Origin: CAAGNP01 sp964611185 | Lineage (GTDB): Bacteria; Bacteroidota; Bacteroidia; Bacteroidales; UBA932 | Assembly: GCA_964611185.1 (NCBI GenBank) | Contig: CAZSXE010000001.1 | Span: 1-64,000, forward strand | Direction of reading: 5' to 3' | Length of the DNA stretch: 64,000 bases | In this document: piece after piece, positions 45,183 to 54,578 of the stretch | Numbering within the stretch: position 1 is the stretch's first letter | Layout: each line of letters starts with the position of its first letter | Translations under genes and position numbers: made by a program | Notes under the pieces: model-generated | The model's input: the letters and a program-made list of their open reading frames with translations, nothing else | Told to the model about the DNA's origin: nothing | Databases searched by the model: none

Positions 45183-46994
45183 TTAATTATTGTTTTTGTT
45201 ATTTATTGATTTTAAAGGTTTATATTCTCTTCCTCCTCCTTGAAATTCTGCGTTTTTGTAAAATTCCACAAAAGTAAGACGAACAGGATGAACAAATGCA
45301 CCGAGACAGGATAATCCCATTACGGCTATGTGTCCGATTATCAGCATTATAATAGTAAATAGCCATCCTATGTAAGGGATATTGGTAAATTGCATGGCGA
45401 TGGAGTTTATAACTAATGCAAGTATCCCTCCGGTGGTTCCGAGCCCAAATAGTCGAATATATGACAAAATATCTCCAAAAATACCTGTAATATCATATAG
45501 TGAAACTATCCCTTTTAGTGGTCTTAGATAAAATTTCTTTGATGGTTTGCTGCAAAACAGGACAAGTAATAAACCTATACCGGCAATTACATATCCGAGG
45601 GTGGGGGGGATGAGCGATGTGTTATTCATGCTCCCTGCGTAAGCTGCAGTACACCATACCAATATCAGACACCATCCTATATTGGTCAAAGCCGGATCCC
45701 ATTTTTTACGCGATATGCAATCTATGGCATGGAGCATCTTTGCGAAAAGTATTTGGAATATTCCGAAAAGTATTGCAAACCAAAACATTTTCATATCGGA
45801 GAAAAACATCCCTTTGATGTTCTCTGGCATGGATGGAAATATTTCTGACAGCTTCATTCCGAAGAATGTTCCCGAGAGGAGAGGCATTAATATCGATCCC
45901 ACTCCGAGCCACATTACGAGTTTGGCATATCCTTTCATCTTAGGCATTATGACACTTACTATAATACCTCCTACCACAAGAATCAGCCCGTAGCCCATAT
46001 CGCCAAGACATAGTCCGAAGAATAGCATATAGAAAGGGGCAAAATAAGGGGTGAGGTCAAGCTCGTCGTACTTAGGAAGTGAATAAAGAGAGCCGACAGG
46101 TTCAAAAAGTTTAGAAAACCAGTTGTTCTTCAGCTTAACCGGTGGGTTATCCTCCGCTTTGGCATCCTCGAAAATATAGTAAGCATCCGTGGCATCAAGA
46201 AATTGTGAAATTTTATCGTTATCGCACTTAGGTGCAAATCCTTCAAGAAGTGAAATAGTATTCTCTCCCTCTTTTAGTGAAGCAGCCGATGCAAAATAGA
46301 GATCAAGTTTTGAAGCAAGTTCCTCTTTCAAGTGAGTGAGCCTCGTGATATAGGAGGTAAATCCGGCGATTTTACCTGATATTATTGAGATTACCTTCTC
46401 TTTTTCTTCTATTTTTTGTAAAATATCTGATGCCGGAGATGTCGGAAATTTCGCTTCTTGAACGGGAAATCTAAAATCTTTATCCTCTTTTGTCTGTAAA
46501 ATGGTGAAGTATATCTTGCCATCTGTTTCGGCTAAAATATGAAGCGGGAACTCCTCTCTCCATCGTTCTTTGAAATTTTTAGAAGAAACAGTAAAAAAAT
46601 GGGGTTCAAAATCGAGGCTGCGAAGTCGTTGAATATCATTATCGGAGAAGTCTCCCCATGGGAGGGCATCCTGGTATTCTCGTTTTAGCTGTACCACTTC
46701 GGAAAGCATCTCTTCTTTTAGGGAAAAAGTGTTTTCTATTGTGGAAAGAAGCTCTCCGTCTGAAAGATTTGTCTTAACAGGGAGTATCTCGGCATATTCC
46801 TTGGGCAATTTGGATAATTTATTGATAGCAGTGCGATATCTCAGTGAGAGGTTCAACATCTCCTTTGATGTGTCGTCAATTGCCTTTTTGGATCGAGTAA
46901 TATCCATTATTCCCAAATCCTGCAGCTTCACGAGGAAGTCGTCGAGATCGCTGCTTAGAACAATCAATGAATATTTGGTCATTTTTGTTATCAT
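45183..46994 (-). CDS. ntpI: A/V-type ATPase subunit I (membrane stator)
   Basis: A 603-residue subunit that couples the ring to the stator. The first half is cytoplasmic and coiled-coil rich (for example LDDFLVKLQDLGIMDI and KIEEKEKVISIISGKIAGF). The second half contains about seven membrane segments, including YMLFFGLCLGDMGYGLILVVGG and DILSYIRLFGLGTTGGILALVINSIA with the functional Arg, and ends with HPVRLTFVEFYKNAEF, the conserved close. Its start overlaps subunit D's stop by 4 bases. Confidence 0.95.
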   Translation of the reverse strand: MITKMTKYSLIVLSSDLDDFLVKLQDLGIMDITRSKKAIDDTSKEMLNLSLRYRTAINKLSKLPKEYAEILPVKTNLSDGELLSTIENTFSLKEEMLSEVVQLKREYQDALPWGDFSDNDIQRLRSLDFEPHFFTVSSKNFKERWREEFPLHILAETDGKIYFTILQTKEDKDFRFPVQEAKFPTSPASDILQKIEEKEKVISIISGKIAGFTSYITRLTHLKEELASKLDLYFASAASLKEGENTISLLEGFAPKCDNDKISQFLDATDAYYIFEDAKAEDNPPVKLKNNWFSKLFEPVGSLYSLPKYDELDLTPYFAPFYMLFFGLCLGDMGYGLILVVGGIIVSVIMPKMKGYAKLVMWLGVGSILMPLLSGTFFGMKLSEIFPSMPENIKGMFFSDMKMFWFAILFGIFQILFAKMLHAIDCISRKKWDPALTNIGWCLILVWCTAAYAGSMNNTSLIPPTLGYVIAGIGLLLVLFCSKPSKKFYLRPLKGIVSLYDITGIFGDILSYIRLFGLGTTGGILALVINSIAMQFTNIPYIGWLFTIIMLIIGHIAVMGLSCLGAFVHPVRLTFVEFYKNAEFQGGGREYKPLKSINNKNNN

Positions 46995-47599
46995 GCCATT
47001 TCCTCCTCTTCTTCTAACTGGTGTCTGGTTTTAACTATTTTTTGAGAGGCTTTGGAGAGATTTTCCTCGTCTTCAATATATCTCTTGATTTTAAGGATGG
47101 CTTCCTGATACCCAGGAATCTGTACCTTTTCGTACAAATTGACTTTCTGTGTAGTTTTCTTCCTTGAAAAATCGAGAATACGCGCTTTTTCTGAGCAGAT
47201 TTCGGATTCTATGCCGATTTGAGCGAGTGTTTTGAGAATATTCACTCCATCTGCGTACCAAAAGGGCTTGCGGAACAAGTCATACTCTTTTACTTCATAG
47301 ATAACCTCTTTGAGCTCTGGAGTGCGGACACCGGCAAATTTCACGCTTTCGAGAATAACATCCTTAACAGAAATAAGCCCCGGTTCAAATTCATTCCAAA
47401 GACCGCAGAGATAGTGATATGATTTCAATGATGAGGAGAGCTGTTCCAAAAGTTCCTCAGAATGTTTCTTCGCTTTTTTTACTTCAAGTCTCAAAGCAGA
47501 CTCTTTGTTCTTGAGAGTAGGTAAAGTGCGAGTACGAACTTTCAACTGCTTGTTGAGCTCGTTTAAAGAGGTTTTATTATATTGGAATTTTATAGCCAT
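46991..47599 (-). CDS. ntpD: A/V-type ATPase subunit D (central stalk)
   Basis: A 202-residue central-shaft subunit. It begins MAIKFQYNKTSLNELNKQLKVR and is almost wholly helical, with long coiled coils at both ends (LEVKKAKKHSEELLEQLSS and KRYIEDEENLSKASQKIVK). These form the rotor axle in the catalytic hexamer. Its position after B and before I is the usual order in Bacteroidota and Chlamydia. The gene overlaps subunit I by 4 bases and begins 2 bases after the subunit B stop. Confidence 0.93.
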   Translation of the reverse strand: MAIKFQYNKTSLNELNKQLKVRTRTLPTLKNKESALRLEVKKAKKHSEELLEQLSSSLKSYHYLCGLWNEFEPGLISVKDVILESVKFAGVRTPELKEVIYEVKEYDLFRKPFWYADGVNILKTLAQIGIESEICSEKARILDFSRKKTTQKVNLYEKVQIPGYQEAILKIKRYIEDEENLSKASQKIVKTRHQLEEEEEMA

Positions 47600-47601
47600 A
47601 T

Positions 47602-48930
47602 TTATTTATCGCTCTCTTTCCAGTATTTATTGATAAGTGAATCCTTAATACCTGTTTCAGCTTTTGTAAAATATTTAGCAAACAGCTCCCAAGCAGTATT
47701 TAGCATCTGCTCAATGGGAATATTGACATCGACTGCAAGAAGACGAGTAGAATACTCCTTGGCATATTCAAGACATCTGTTGTCATAGTCGCTAAGATCG
47801 AAGCCGTTTTCAAGCTTGGTCTTGGCATTGGAAGCATCTGCGTAAAGTCTTACTGCTGTGTTCATTACCTGATTATGATCTTCGCGTGTCTGCTTCCCTA
47901 TAACAAGCTGTTTCAGACGAGACAGAGAGCGGAACGGATCAATAATAACTTTTCCAGTATCGGAGTCTTCTCTCAGGTACAATTGACCTTCGGTGATGTA
48001 ACCCGTATTATCTGGGATCGCATGAGTAATATCTCCGTCATTGATGGTAGTTACGGCAATGATGGTAATGGAACCTCCGTCGGGAAGCTGAACCGCTTTT
48101 TCGTAAATTTTAGCAAGATCTGAATATAGCGAACCAGGCATGGAATCTTTTGACGGAATCTGATCCATACGGTTGGAAACAATACACAAGGCATCAGCGT
48201 AAAGAGTCATATCTGTTAGAAGAACCAATACTTTTTCATTTTTATCAACAGCAAAATATTCTGCTGCGGTAAGGGCCATATCGGGAATAAGAAGACGCTC
48301 TACAGGGGGCTGCTCAGTGGTATTAACAAAACTGATGATTTTATTTAAAGCTCCGGCCCCTTCAAACGACTGCTTGAAATAGAGATAATCGTCATTGGAT
48401 AGTCCCATACCTCCAAGGATAATTTTATCTACATCGGCCCTCAATGCAACCATAGCCATTACTTGATTATAAGGCTGGTTGGGATCTGCAAAAAATGGAA
48501 TTTTCTGTCCCGAAACTAAGGTGTTGTTTAAATCTATTCCGGCTATTCCGGTGGGAATCAGCTGAGAAGGCTGTTTTCTCTTATATGGATTTACCGAAGG
48601 GCCTCCGATAAATCTCCTTTCACCATCAACAGCTGGACCTCCGTCAATGGGATCGCCGTAAGCATTGAAAAATCTGCCAGCGAGGTCCTCACTTACATTT
48701 AACGCAGGGGGTTCTCCGAAAAAAATCACTTCTGCATCGGTAGGAATATTTTCAGTCCCTTTAAATACCTGAAGTGTAATGGTATCTCCTTTGATTTTTA
48801 CTACCTGTGCAAGTCGGCCGGCAACAGTGGCAAGTTCGTCATTAGATACCCCTTGAGCCTTTACCGAAACAGTAGCTTTGGTAATTGCTTCAAGCTGAGT
48901 GTATATTCTTTGAAATGCTTTATTAGTCAT
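47602..48930 (-). CDS. ntpB: A/V-type ATPase subunit B (non-catalytic)
   Basis: The nucleotide-binding but non-catalytic hexamer subunit. It contains GDPIDGGPAVDGERRFIGGPSVN, SGQKIPFFADPN instead of a true Walker A, VLLTDMTLYADALCIVSNRMDQIPSKDSMPGSLYSDLAKIYEKA and a C-terminal helical domain. I chose ATG 48930 (442 residues) because the longer frame to 48978 runs into subunit A. The remaining 8-base overlap with the A stop implies coupling. Confidence 0.95.
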   Translation of the reverse strand: MTNKAFQRIYTQLEAITKATVSVKAQGVSNDELATVAGRLAQVVKIKGDTITLQVFKGTENIPTDAEVIFFGEPPALNVSEDLAGRFFNAYGDPIDGGPAVDGERRFIGGPSVNPYKRKQPSQLIPTGIAGIDLNNTLVSGQKIPFFADPNQPYNQVMAMVALRADVDKIILGGMGLSNDDYLYFKQSFEGAGALNKIISFVNTTEQPPVERLLIPDMALTAAEYFAVDKNEKVLVLLTDMTLYADALCIVSNRMDQIPSKDSMPGSLYSDLAKIYEKAVQLPDGGSITIIAVTTINDGDITHAIPDNTGYITEGQLYLREDSDTGKVIIDPFRSLSRLKQLVIGKQTREDHNQVMNTAVRLYADASNAKTKLENGFDLSDYDNRCLEYAKEYSTRLLAVDVNIPIEQMLNTAWELFAKYFTKAETGIKDSLINKYWKESDK

Positions 48931-50671
48931 TGGTGATAATTTTATTAATCTGCTCAAGGTATTTATTAAATTGTTCACTCTTAAATTCAGAATAGTTCAT
49001 CTGTTTAAAAGTATTGATGATCTCCTTATAAAACTTGGAACAATCCTCAAATGTGTCGAAATCTCTATCTGCATCGCATACTTTAAGAACTAAAGTAAGC
49101 ATAAAAGACTGTCTTTCAAGTGTGGTAGAGGCGTCAATGGCATCGAAAGCATCTTGCTGAAGGATGATAAAATCTATCAGCTCTGATTTCCAGTATTTTT
49201 CGTGATAAGACATCGGTACACCGTCATCTCCCAATATGTTTATCTGCTCGTAGGCCTCTTTACCCCTTAGCACTATGTTCTTTGCATTTATCACTTTATC
49301 AACCCAGTCCGGAGCGATTTTTTCTTTCATGTAATCGATTATTTCAGAATATTCGAGATATTTTGAATACGAATCAATGGGATCGACCGCCGGGTATCTT
49401 TTCTTGTCTGCTCTGTTTTGAGAAAGTGCATAAAAGCATCGAGCCGCTTTTTTGGTCGATTCGGTAACAGGCTCTTTTAAGTTACCTCCTGCGGGAGAAA
49501 CTGTCCCGATAAAGGTGATGGCCCCACTTTTACCATTATTTAATGTCACTACACCTGCTCTTGAGTAGAAGTTAGAAATAGTAGAAGAGAGATCTACAGG
49601 GAAAGCATCTGCCCCGGGAAGTTCTTCCATGCGGTTACTCATTTCACGAAGTGCTTGTGCCCATCTTGAAGTGGAGTCTGCAAGTAGAAGCACTTTCAGC
49701 CCCATCGCGCGGTAGTACTCGCATATAGTCATTGCGGTGTAAACCGAGGCTTCGCGTGCCGCAACGGGCATATTGGAGGTGTTGCATATAATAGTGGTCC
49801 TCTCCATCAGAGAACGACCGGTGTGCGGATCTATCAATTCCGGAAATTCGGAGAAAATTTCTACAACCTCGTTTGCTCGCTCTCCGCAAGCCGCCATTAC
49901 TATCACATCTGCTTCCCCCTGCTTGGCAATAGCGTGCTGAAGTACAGTTTTTCCGCATCCGAAAGGACCAGGAATAAAACCGGTTCCCCCTTCGGCAATA
50001 GGATTGAATGTATCGATGCAGCGCACCCCTGTCTCCATTATCTTATACGGCCTGGGCTTCTCTTTGTAGGATTTAATGGCCACTTTTACAGGCCATTTCT
50101 GAATCATAGATACGGAAAAATCATGGCCGGATTCATCGCTTAGTACCGCTATGGTATCTTTTGCTTTGTATTGTCCCTCCGGAACTATTGATTTGACGGT
50201 ATAATTGCCGTTAAAGGAGAAAGGAACCATTATTTTATGAGGCAGCCATCCTTCTATAACTTCGCCGAGCCAGTCAGCAGCAATTACCTCATCTCCGATT
50301 TTGGCTTGAGGGGTGAAATCCCACAACTTTTCCAAATCAAGTGGCAGAGTATATTCTCCTCTTTCGAGAAATACCGATTTCATTGTGGCCAAATTGTTTT
50401 GAAGACCGTCAAAATTGCTTGACAGCAATCCCGGACCGAGAGTTACTTCAAGCAGATGACCTTCAAATTCCACAATATCTCCATTTTTCAGGCCACGAGT
50501 ACTTTCATATACCTGTACAGATGCGTTTCTGCCCGTAATCTTAATAACTTCTGCCATAAGACGGGTTTCCAAAAATTTGATATAGCAAATTTCATTTTGG
50601 GCGACAGGACCATCCACCAATACGGTAACCAAATTGGAAATAATTCCGGTAACTTTTCCTGTGGTGTTCAT
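48923..50671 (-). CDS. ntpA: A/V-type ATPase subunit A (catalytic)
   Basis: The catalytic subunit, 582 residues. Walker A is GPFGCGKTVLQHAI near residue 235-245. The non-homologous region typical of A/V-type A subunits lies before it (GEVIEGWLPHKIMVPFSFNGNYTVKSI). Other blocks include ACGERANEVVEIFSEFPEL, NTSNMPVAAREASVYT, LLADSTSRWAQALREMSNRMEELPGADAFP and the C-terminal helical domain ending KYLEQINKIITND. It starts 20 bases after the DUF2764 gene. Confidence 0.96.
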   Translation of the reverse strand: MNTTGKVTGIISNLVTVLVDGPVAQNEICYIKFLETRLMAEVIKITGRNASVQVYESTRGLKNGDIVEFEGHLLEVTLGPGLLSSNFDGLQNNLATMKSVFLERGEYTLPLDLEKLWDFTPQAKIGDEVIAADWLGEVIEGWLPHKIMVPFSFNGNYTVKSIVPEGQYKAKDTIAVLSDESGHDFSVSMIQKWPVKVAIKSYKEKPRPYKIMETGVRCIDTFNPIAEGGTGFIPGPFGCGKTVLQHAIAKQGEADVIVMAACGERANEVVEIFSEFPELIDPHTGRSLMERTTIICNTSNMPVAAREASVYTAMTICEYYRAMGLKVLLLADSTSRWAQALREMSNRMEELPGADAFPVDLSSTISNFYSRAGVVTLNNGKSGAITFIGTVSPAGGNLKEPVTESTKKAARCFYALSQNRADKKRYPAVDPIDSYSKYLEYSEIIDYMKEKIAPDWVDKVINAKNIVLRGKEAYEQINILGDDGVPMSYHEKYWKSELIDFIILQQDAFDAIDASTTLERQSFMLTLVLKVCDADRDFDTFEDCSKFYKEIINTFKQMNYSEFKSEQFNKYLEQINKIITND

Positions 50672-50691
50672 AAATGTATGATTATTTATTT

Positions 50692-51288
50692 TTACTTATA
50701 ATTATTGTTAATTCCTTTAAAAGTGCCTCTTACTTCGTCAACAAGGGTTTCAAATAGTTTCGCGCCTTTCTCCTTATCCATATCGAGCCACCTTTTGACT
50801 ATTTTACCTTTAGCTAAAAAAGCAAGTATGACATTTATATCGAAATAGTGGAAAGTAACTATTTCCGATATTTTATTCCACCTTATCTTGTCTAAAGTCT
50901 GTTCTCTTTCAATAATGTTTTTGATTTCAAAGGCCTGAGTAAGAGTCGAATACTCTTCAAACTCCTCTTCTGCATCACCTATTGTATAGTCATCCTCTTT
51001 TTTACCGGTTATTTTGGAAATGTAGCCCACTTGAGCGTTTCTGATTTTCTGATCAAAAGCAAAATATGAGGAGAGAAAAGGATTGCTTAATTTTTTAACC
51101 TGATTATAAAAATGGATAGATAGATTATTTTCATCTGTCCCGAAATTTAACCAGTCGATTAGACGGCAATCTTTTTTCGACAATTGTTTCGAGATTTCTC
51201 TTTCAAAATCATTATAGGAGAATTGTTGAGATCCAAATTCGGGAGTAAGATATGGAAGAGAAGCTATAATATAATGGTAATTATCCAT
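50692..51288 (-). CDS. DUF2764 family protein of the ATPase operon
   Basis: A 198-residue cytoplasmic protein. It opens with MDNYHYIIASLPYLTPEFGS, then CRLIDWLNFGTDENNLSIHFYNQVKKLSNPFLSSYFAFDQKIRNAQVGYIS, and ends with RWNKISEIVTFHYFDINVILAFLAKGKIVKRWLDMDKEKGAKLFETLVDEVRG, which is the DUF2764 pattern. The same position in Chlamydia and Bacteroidota V-ATPase operons is filled by this family. No recognisable subunit C or F is encoded in this operon, so it may supply the subunit C-like connection; this is inference from position. It follows subunit E directly. Confidence 0.88.
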   Translation of the reverse strand: MDNYHYIIASLPYLTPEFGSQQFSYNDFEREISKQLSKKDCRLIDWLNFGTDENNLSIHFYNQVKKLSNPFLSSYFAFDQKIRNAQVGYISKITGKKEDDYTIGDAEEEFEEYSTLTQAFEIKNIIEREQTLDKIRWNKISEIVTFHYFDINVILAFLAKGKIVKRWLDMDKEKGAKLFETLVDEVRGTFKGINNNYK

Positions 51289-51903
51289 TTAGCAGCCAAA
51301 TAATATTTTTTTAGTAGCAGGTCTAAGATAGTCGGAGAGGATCTTTTCAAAATCTTCATCCGAAAAACTGATAATATATCCATCATCTTTAGGACCTATT
51401 TTGAAACCGCCGGCAAGGTTTTTTGAATACGAGACAGCTATACCGTTATTCATCTCTTTCACAGCATCGGTCTGGATAAAAGAAGAGAACTCTTTTTGCA
51501 TATTTTCAGGCAAAATCAGATTCAATGCCACCGGCTCTGCATTGGAAGCGTTAAATGCTTTAATTACTGTCAGTATTAGTGATTTGACAAAATCAATATC
51601 ATTCATGGATTTTTTTACTGATGATGATAAAGACTTGGTAATAATAATATTTTCTACCTGCTGCTTAATGGCCGATATACTCTGGACTGAAGCCATTTTA
51701 ATGTCGTTTTCTGCTTTGGTTCGAATGTCTATCGCTTCTCTTTCACCTTCTGAAACTATGATTTGTGCTTTTGCTTTCGCTTCCGAAATAATTTTTGCAG
51801 CTTCCACTTTCGCCTTTTCTTTCATCTCGTCTGCTTCTTGTTTCCCTTTTGATAGACCTTCCTGATAGAGTTTATCGGTTAATTCCTGTAATTTATTCGA
51901 CAT
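51289..51903 (-). CDS. ntpE: A/V-type ATPase subunit E (peripheral stalk)
   Basis: A 204-residue peripheral-stalk subunit. It is a long amphipathic helix rich in Lys, Glu and Ala (KGKQEADEMKEKAKVEAAKIISEAKAKAQIIVSEGEREAIDI), which would normally pair with subunit G. The C-terminal globular domain follows (NGIAVSYSKNLAGGFKIGPKDDGYIISF). It heads the operon, with a -7 box 28 bases upstream. No subunit G gene is visible. Confidence 0.92.
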   Translation of the reverse strand: MSNKLQELTDKLYQEGLSKGKQEADEMKEKAKVEAAKIISEAKAKAQIIVSEGEREAIDIRTKAENDIKMASVQSISAIKQQVENIIITKSLSSSVKKSMNDIDFVKSLILTVIKAFNASNAEPVALNLILPENMQKEFSSFIQTDAVKEMNNGIAVSYSKNLAGGFKIGPKDDGYIISFSDEDFEKILSDYLRPATKKILFGC

Positions 51904-51931
51904 ACTGTAAAATATTAATTATTATAATTTC

Positions 51932-51939
51932 CAAAGTTA
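51932..51939 (-). promoter_or_regulatory. -7 box of the A/V-type ATPase operon
   Basis: The minus strand reads TAACTTTG, an exact TAnnTTTG match, 28 bases before the subunit E ATG. Confidence 0.65.
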
Positions 51940-51985
51940 CAAAATAAAAATAAATATAAAATTTTTACTCTCAATTATCATTCCA

Positions 51986-52023
51986 TAAAAAAAGGGCAAT
52001 CATAAGATATGACTGCCCTTTTA
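51986..52023. terminator. Terminator after the methylmalonyl-CoA decarboxylase operon
   Basis: AAAAGGGCA and TGCCCTTTT form the outer stem, with TCATA/TATGA continuing inside after one mismatch and a 3-base loop. Read on the minus strand it lies just after mmdB and is followed by T-rich sequence. It separates that operon from the ATPase operon. Confidence 0.9.
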
Positions 52024-52040
52024 ATGATATATGACGATGT

Positions 52041-53183
52041 TTATGATAAAAATCCGAGAAGAATACCGGCTGCCACCGCACTTCCTATTACCCCCGCAAC
52101 ATTGGGACCCATAGCGTGCATAAGCAAGTAGTTCTTGGGATCGTATTTTAATCCGACGAGATTTGATACTCGAGCAGAATCAGGCACAGCCGAAACTCCC
52201 GCATTTCCGATAAGAGGATTTATCTTATTCCCCGGTTTAAGGAATATGTTGAATATCTTAACGAAAAGAACTCCGGCAAATGTAGCTATCATAAATGAAA
52301 GTGCACCAAGGATGAAAATCTTTACAGAGCTCCACTGAAGGAATTTATCTGCCTGAGTAGAGGCACCCACGGTTACACCGATAAGGATAGTGACTATGTC
52401 AATAAGTGGACCGCTTGCAGTGTTGGCAAGACGACGGGTCACTCCGCTCTCTTTTATAAGGTTACCGAAGAAAAGCATACCGAGTAGGGGAAGTCCGGAT
52501 GGGACAATGAATGCAGTACACAAAAATCCGATTATAGGGAAAATTTTCTTCTCAGTAGGGGAGACAGCGCGAGGAGGTTTCATCCTGATGAGTCTCTCTT
52601 TCTTAGTAGTAAGCAGTTTCATAATAGGGGGCTGAATTACGGGAACCAAAGCCATATATGAATAAGCGGATACCGCAATGGCACCCATTAAATCAGGGGC
52701 AAGTCTTGATGAAAGGAAGATGGCGGTAGGACCATCTGCACCTCCGATAATACCTATTGCTCCTGCTTCTGCAGGGGTAAATCCTATTGCAAGTGCTAAA
52801 GCGTAAGCTCCGAAAATACCAAATTGAGCTGCAGCTCCGATAAGTAGCAATTTCGGGTTGGAAATCAGCGCGGAGAAATCGGTCATAGCTCCGATACCCA
52901 TAAAGATTAGTGGTGGATAGAACCCTTTTTGAACACCCTGATACAGGATATTTAAAACGGATCCTTCTTCATATACGCTTACTTGCAATCCGGGAAACAG
53001 TGGAATATTGCCTATTATGATACCGAATCCGATAGGGACAAGCAACATAGGTTCCCATTCTTTTTTGATTCCGAGGTACAGAAATAATATACCTATGAGA
53101 ATCATCAAAATGTATTGAAAGTTAGCGTTGGCAAAACCGGTATATTGCCAAAACTGTCCTAAATTTTCTAAAATATTTTCCAT
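52041..53183 (-). CDS. mmdB: Methylmalonyl-CoA decarboxylase beta subunit, Na+-pumping
   Basis: A 380-residue inner-membrane protein with about 9-11 hydrophobic segments. The beta-type decarboxylase signatures are intact: GIGAMTDFSALISNP, GIIGGADGPTAIFLSSRLAPDLMGAIAVSAYSYMALVPVIQPP, and NPLIGNAGVSAVPDSARVS near the C-terminus. These carry the Asp and Ser residues of the Na+ channel. It couples decarboxylation of the biotin-bound carboxyl to Na+ export. It starts 1 base after the biotin carrier gene and is the last gene of the operon. Confidence 0.95.
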   Translation of the reverse strand: MENILENLGQFWQYTGFANANFQYILMILIGILFLYLGIKKEWEPMLLVPIGFGIIIGNIPLFPGLQVSVYEEGSVLNILYQGVQKGFYPPLIFMGIGAMTDFSALISNPKLLLIGAAAQFGIFGAYALALAIGFTPAEAGAIGIIGGADGPTAIFLSSRLAPDLMGAIAVSAYSYMALVPVIQPPIMKLLTTKKERLIRMKPPRAVSPTEKKIFPIIGFLCTAFIVPSGLPLLGMLFFGNLIKESGVTRRLANTASGPLIDIVTILIGVTVGASTQADKFLQWSSVKIFILGALSFMIATFAGVLFVKIFNIFLKPGNKINPLIGNAGVSAVPDSARVSNLVGLKYDPKNYLLMHAMGPNVAGVIGSAVAAGILLGFLS

Positions 53184-53184
53184 A

Positions 53185-53628
53185 TTAGCCGATTATTACA
53201 AGGGCAGCCCCTTCAAGAACTGAATCGCCTTTGTTAGCTTTAATACTTTTTACTGTGCCATCAACTGTGGCTTCGATTACATTTTCCATCTTCATAGCCT
53301 CAAGCATCATAAGTTTTTGACCTTTCTTTACTTGATCACCTTCTTTTACATTTACTTCAAGTATAACTCCCGGAAGTGGTGAGGTTACAGCTGTTCCGGT
53401 GGTACTTGTCGAAGTAGTAGCGGCAGACGAACGGTTCGATGCAGGTGAGACAGCGGGTGCGACAGTAGATGTTTTTACTACTTTAATCGCTTTGGGTTTG
53501 GTAATGGGTTTTTCAAATTCAACATTAAAAGGAGTGCCGTTTACTTCCAACTGGGCAGTTGTCTCCTCTACATCGTTGATTACGACATTGTAGTCGTTTC
53601 CATTGATCTTTAATTTATATTCTTTCAT
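53185..53628 (-). CDS. mmdC: Biotin carboxyl carrier subunit
   Basis: A 147-residue carrier. The biotinyl domain has the attachment motif EAMKMEN with Lys113. A Pro/Ala/Ser/Thr-rich linker (about residues 45-80, for example SPASNRSSAATTSTSTTGTAVTSPLPG) joins an N-terminal beta segment (KEYKLKINGNDYNVVI) to it. It shuttles the carboxyl group between the carboxyltransferase and the beta subunit. The gene lies between mmdD and mmdB with short spacers. A biotin ligase must be encoded elsewhere. Confidence 0.95.
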   Translation of the reverse strand: MKEYKLKINGNDYNVVINDVEETTAQLEVNGTPFNVEFEKPITKPKAIKVVKTSTVAPAVSPASNRSSAATTSTSTTGTAVTSPLPGVILEVNVKEGDQVKKGQKLMMLEAMKMENVIEATVDGTVKSIKANKGDSVLEGAALVIIG

Positions 53629-53649
53629 ATTAATCTTATTATCTGGTAA

Positions 53650-54567
53650 TTATTTCTTTATCTGAGGGATTTGGCGAAGACCGTAAATTTTGGAGTTCCA
53701 CGGTGAATAACTTCTATCGGTATGAAGAAGAGTTATAGAATAGCTCTCATCATCATGTGCTTCGTTTTCCTCATTATAAAGATGAAGAGCGAAAGCAATG
53801 GCGGCATAAGTCTCAGCTGAAGTATTGGCAGAATTGACAATTTTTGAATCTCCACTTGCATCGGCAACTTCTTTTGTCTTTTTATTACTGTTTCTGACAG
53901 ATAATTTACCAGTATATGTAAAGATAATTGCCAAAATAATCAAAGCAATGAATACCACAGACATCGCTGTGAGGGACATTATCCATCCGTAGGGATCGAT
54001 TTTGAGCATCATCATGCTCTTGGTCTCTGCGTCAACACCGAAGTTGTTGGTACTTGGAGAAGTCCTTTCAAGATATGCAAATCCTTCACCTTTTCCATCC
54101 TTTGAGCCAATACCATCTTCTAATCTTCCGAACGATTTGTTTTCACCGAGATCTTTGGGAACATAAATCTGATCAATTATTGTGCGTCCGTCGCTTGCAA
54201 CAAAATAAACAGTATCGGAATCGTTCAGAGTAAAATTAAGGTGAAATGTTCCGTGATAAGTGTTGTTATCTGCCCAAAATAGGATGTGCTGACGAGGTTT
54301 TACCTTGGTTAACACATCTCCTTTGGGGATAATGTACATTTTCAGATTGTTTCGGTCGTTAGTAAAATAACAACCTCCGATATCAACAGTGCCGTAAGAT
54401 GTGTTGAATAATTCAATCCATCCGTTGTGCTGCCCGAAATCGTCTTGAAAATCCGAAGTATTGTTTATTAATAATTCGTTGATTCTCATAGAGTTCTGAT
54501 GCTGTGCACTTACAGAGACGGAGAGTAGGACACTTGTCAATATCAATATGTATTTCAGTCTATTCAT
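53650..54567 (-). CDS. mmdD: Decarboxylase gamma/delta subunit with lamin-tail domain
   Basis: A 305-residue membrane protein that joins the transferase to the membrane subunit. A signal peptide (MNRLKYILILTSVLLSVSVSA) precedes a lamin-tail-type (LTD) domain at about residues 25-150 (INELLINNTSDFQDDFGQHNGWIELFNTSYGTVDIGGCYF). A single membrane segment lies near 194-219 (WIMSLTAMSVVFIALIILAIIF), followed by a cytoplasmic tail that should bind the alpha subunit. Ordinary OadG proteins are about 80-100 residues and lack the exported domain; this extended form is the Bacteroidota type as I recall. Confidence 0.85.
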   Translation of the reverse strand: MNRLKYILILTSVLLSVSVSAQHQNSMRINELLINNTSDFQDDFGQHNGWIELFNTSYGTVDIGGCYFTNDRNNLKMYIIPKGDVLTKVKPRQHILFWADNNTYHGTFHLNFTLNDSDTVYFVASDGRTIIDQIYVPKDLGENKSFGRLEDGIGSKDGKGEGFAYLERTSPSTNNFGVDAETKSMMMLKIDPYGWIMSLTAMSVVFIALIILAIIFTYTGKLSVRNSNKKTKEVADASGDSKIVNSANTSAETYAAIAFALHLYNEENEAHDDESYSITLLHTDRSYSPWNSKIYGLRQIPQIKK

Positions 54568-54578
54568 TATGTAATATG

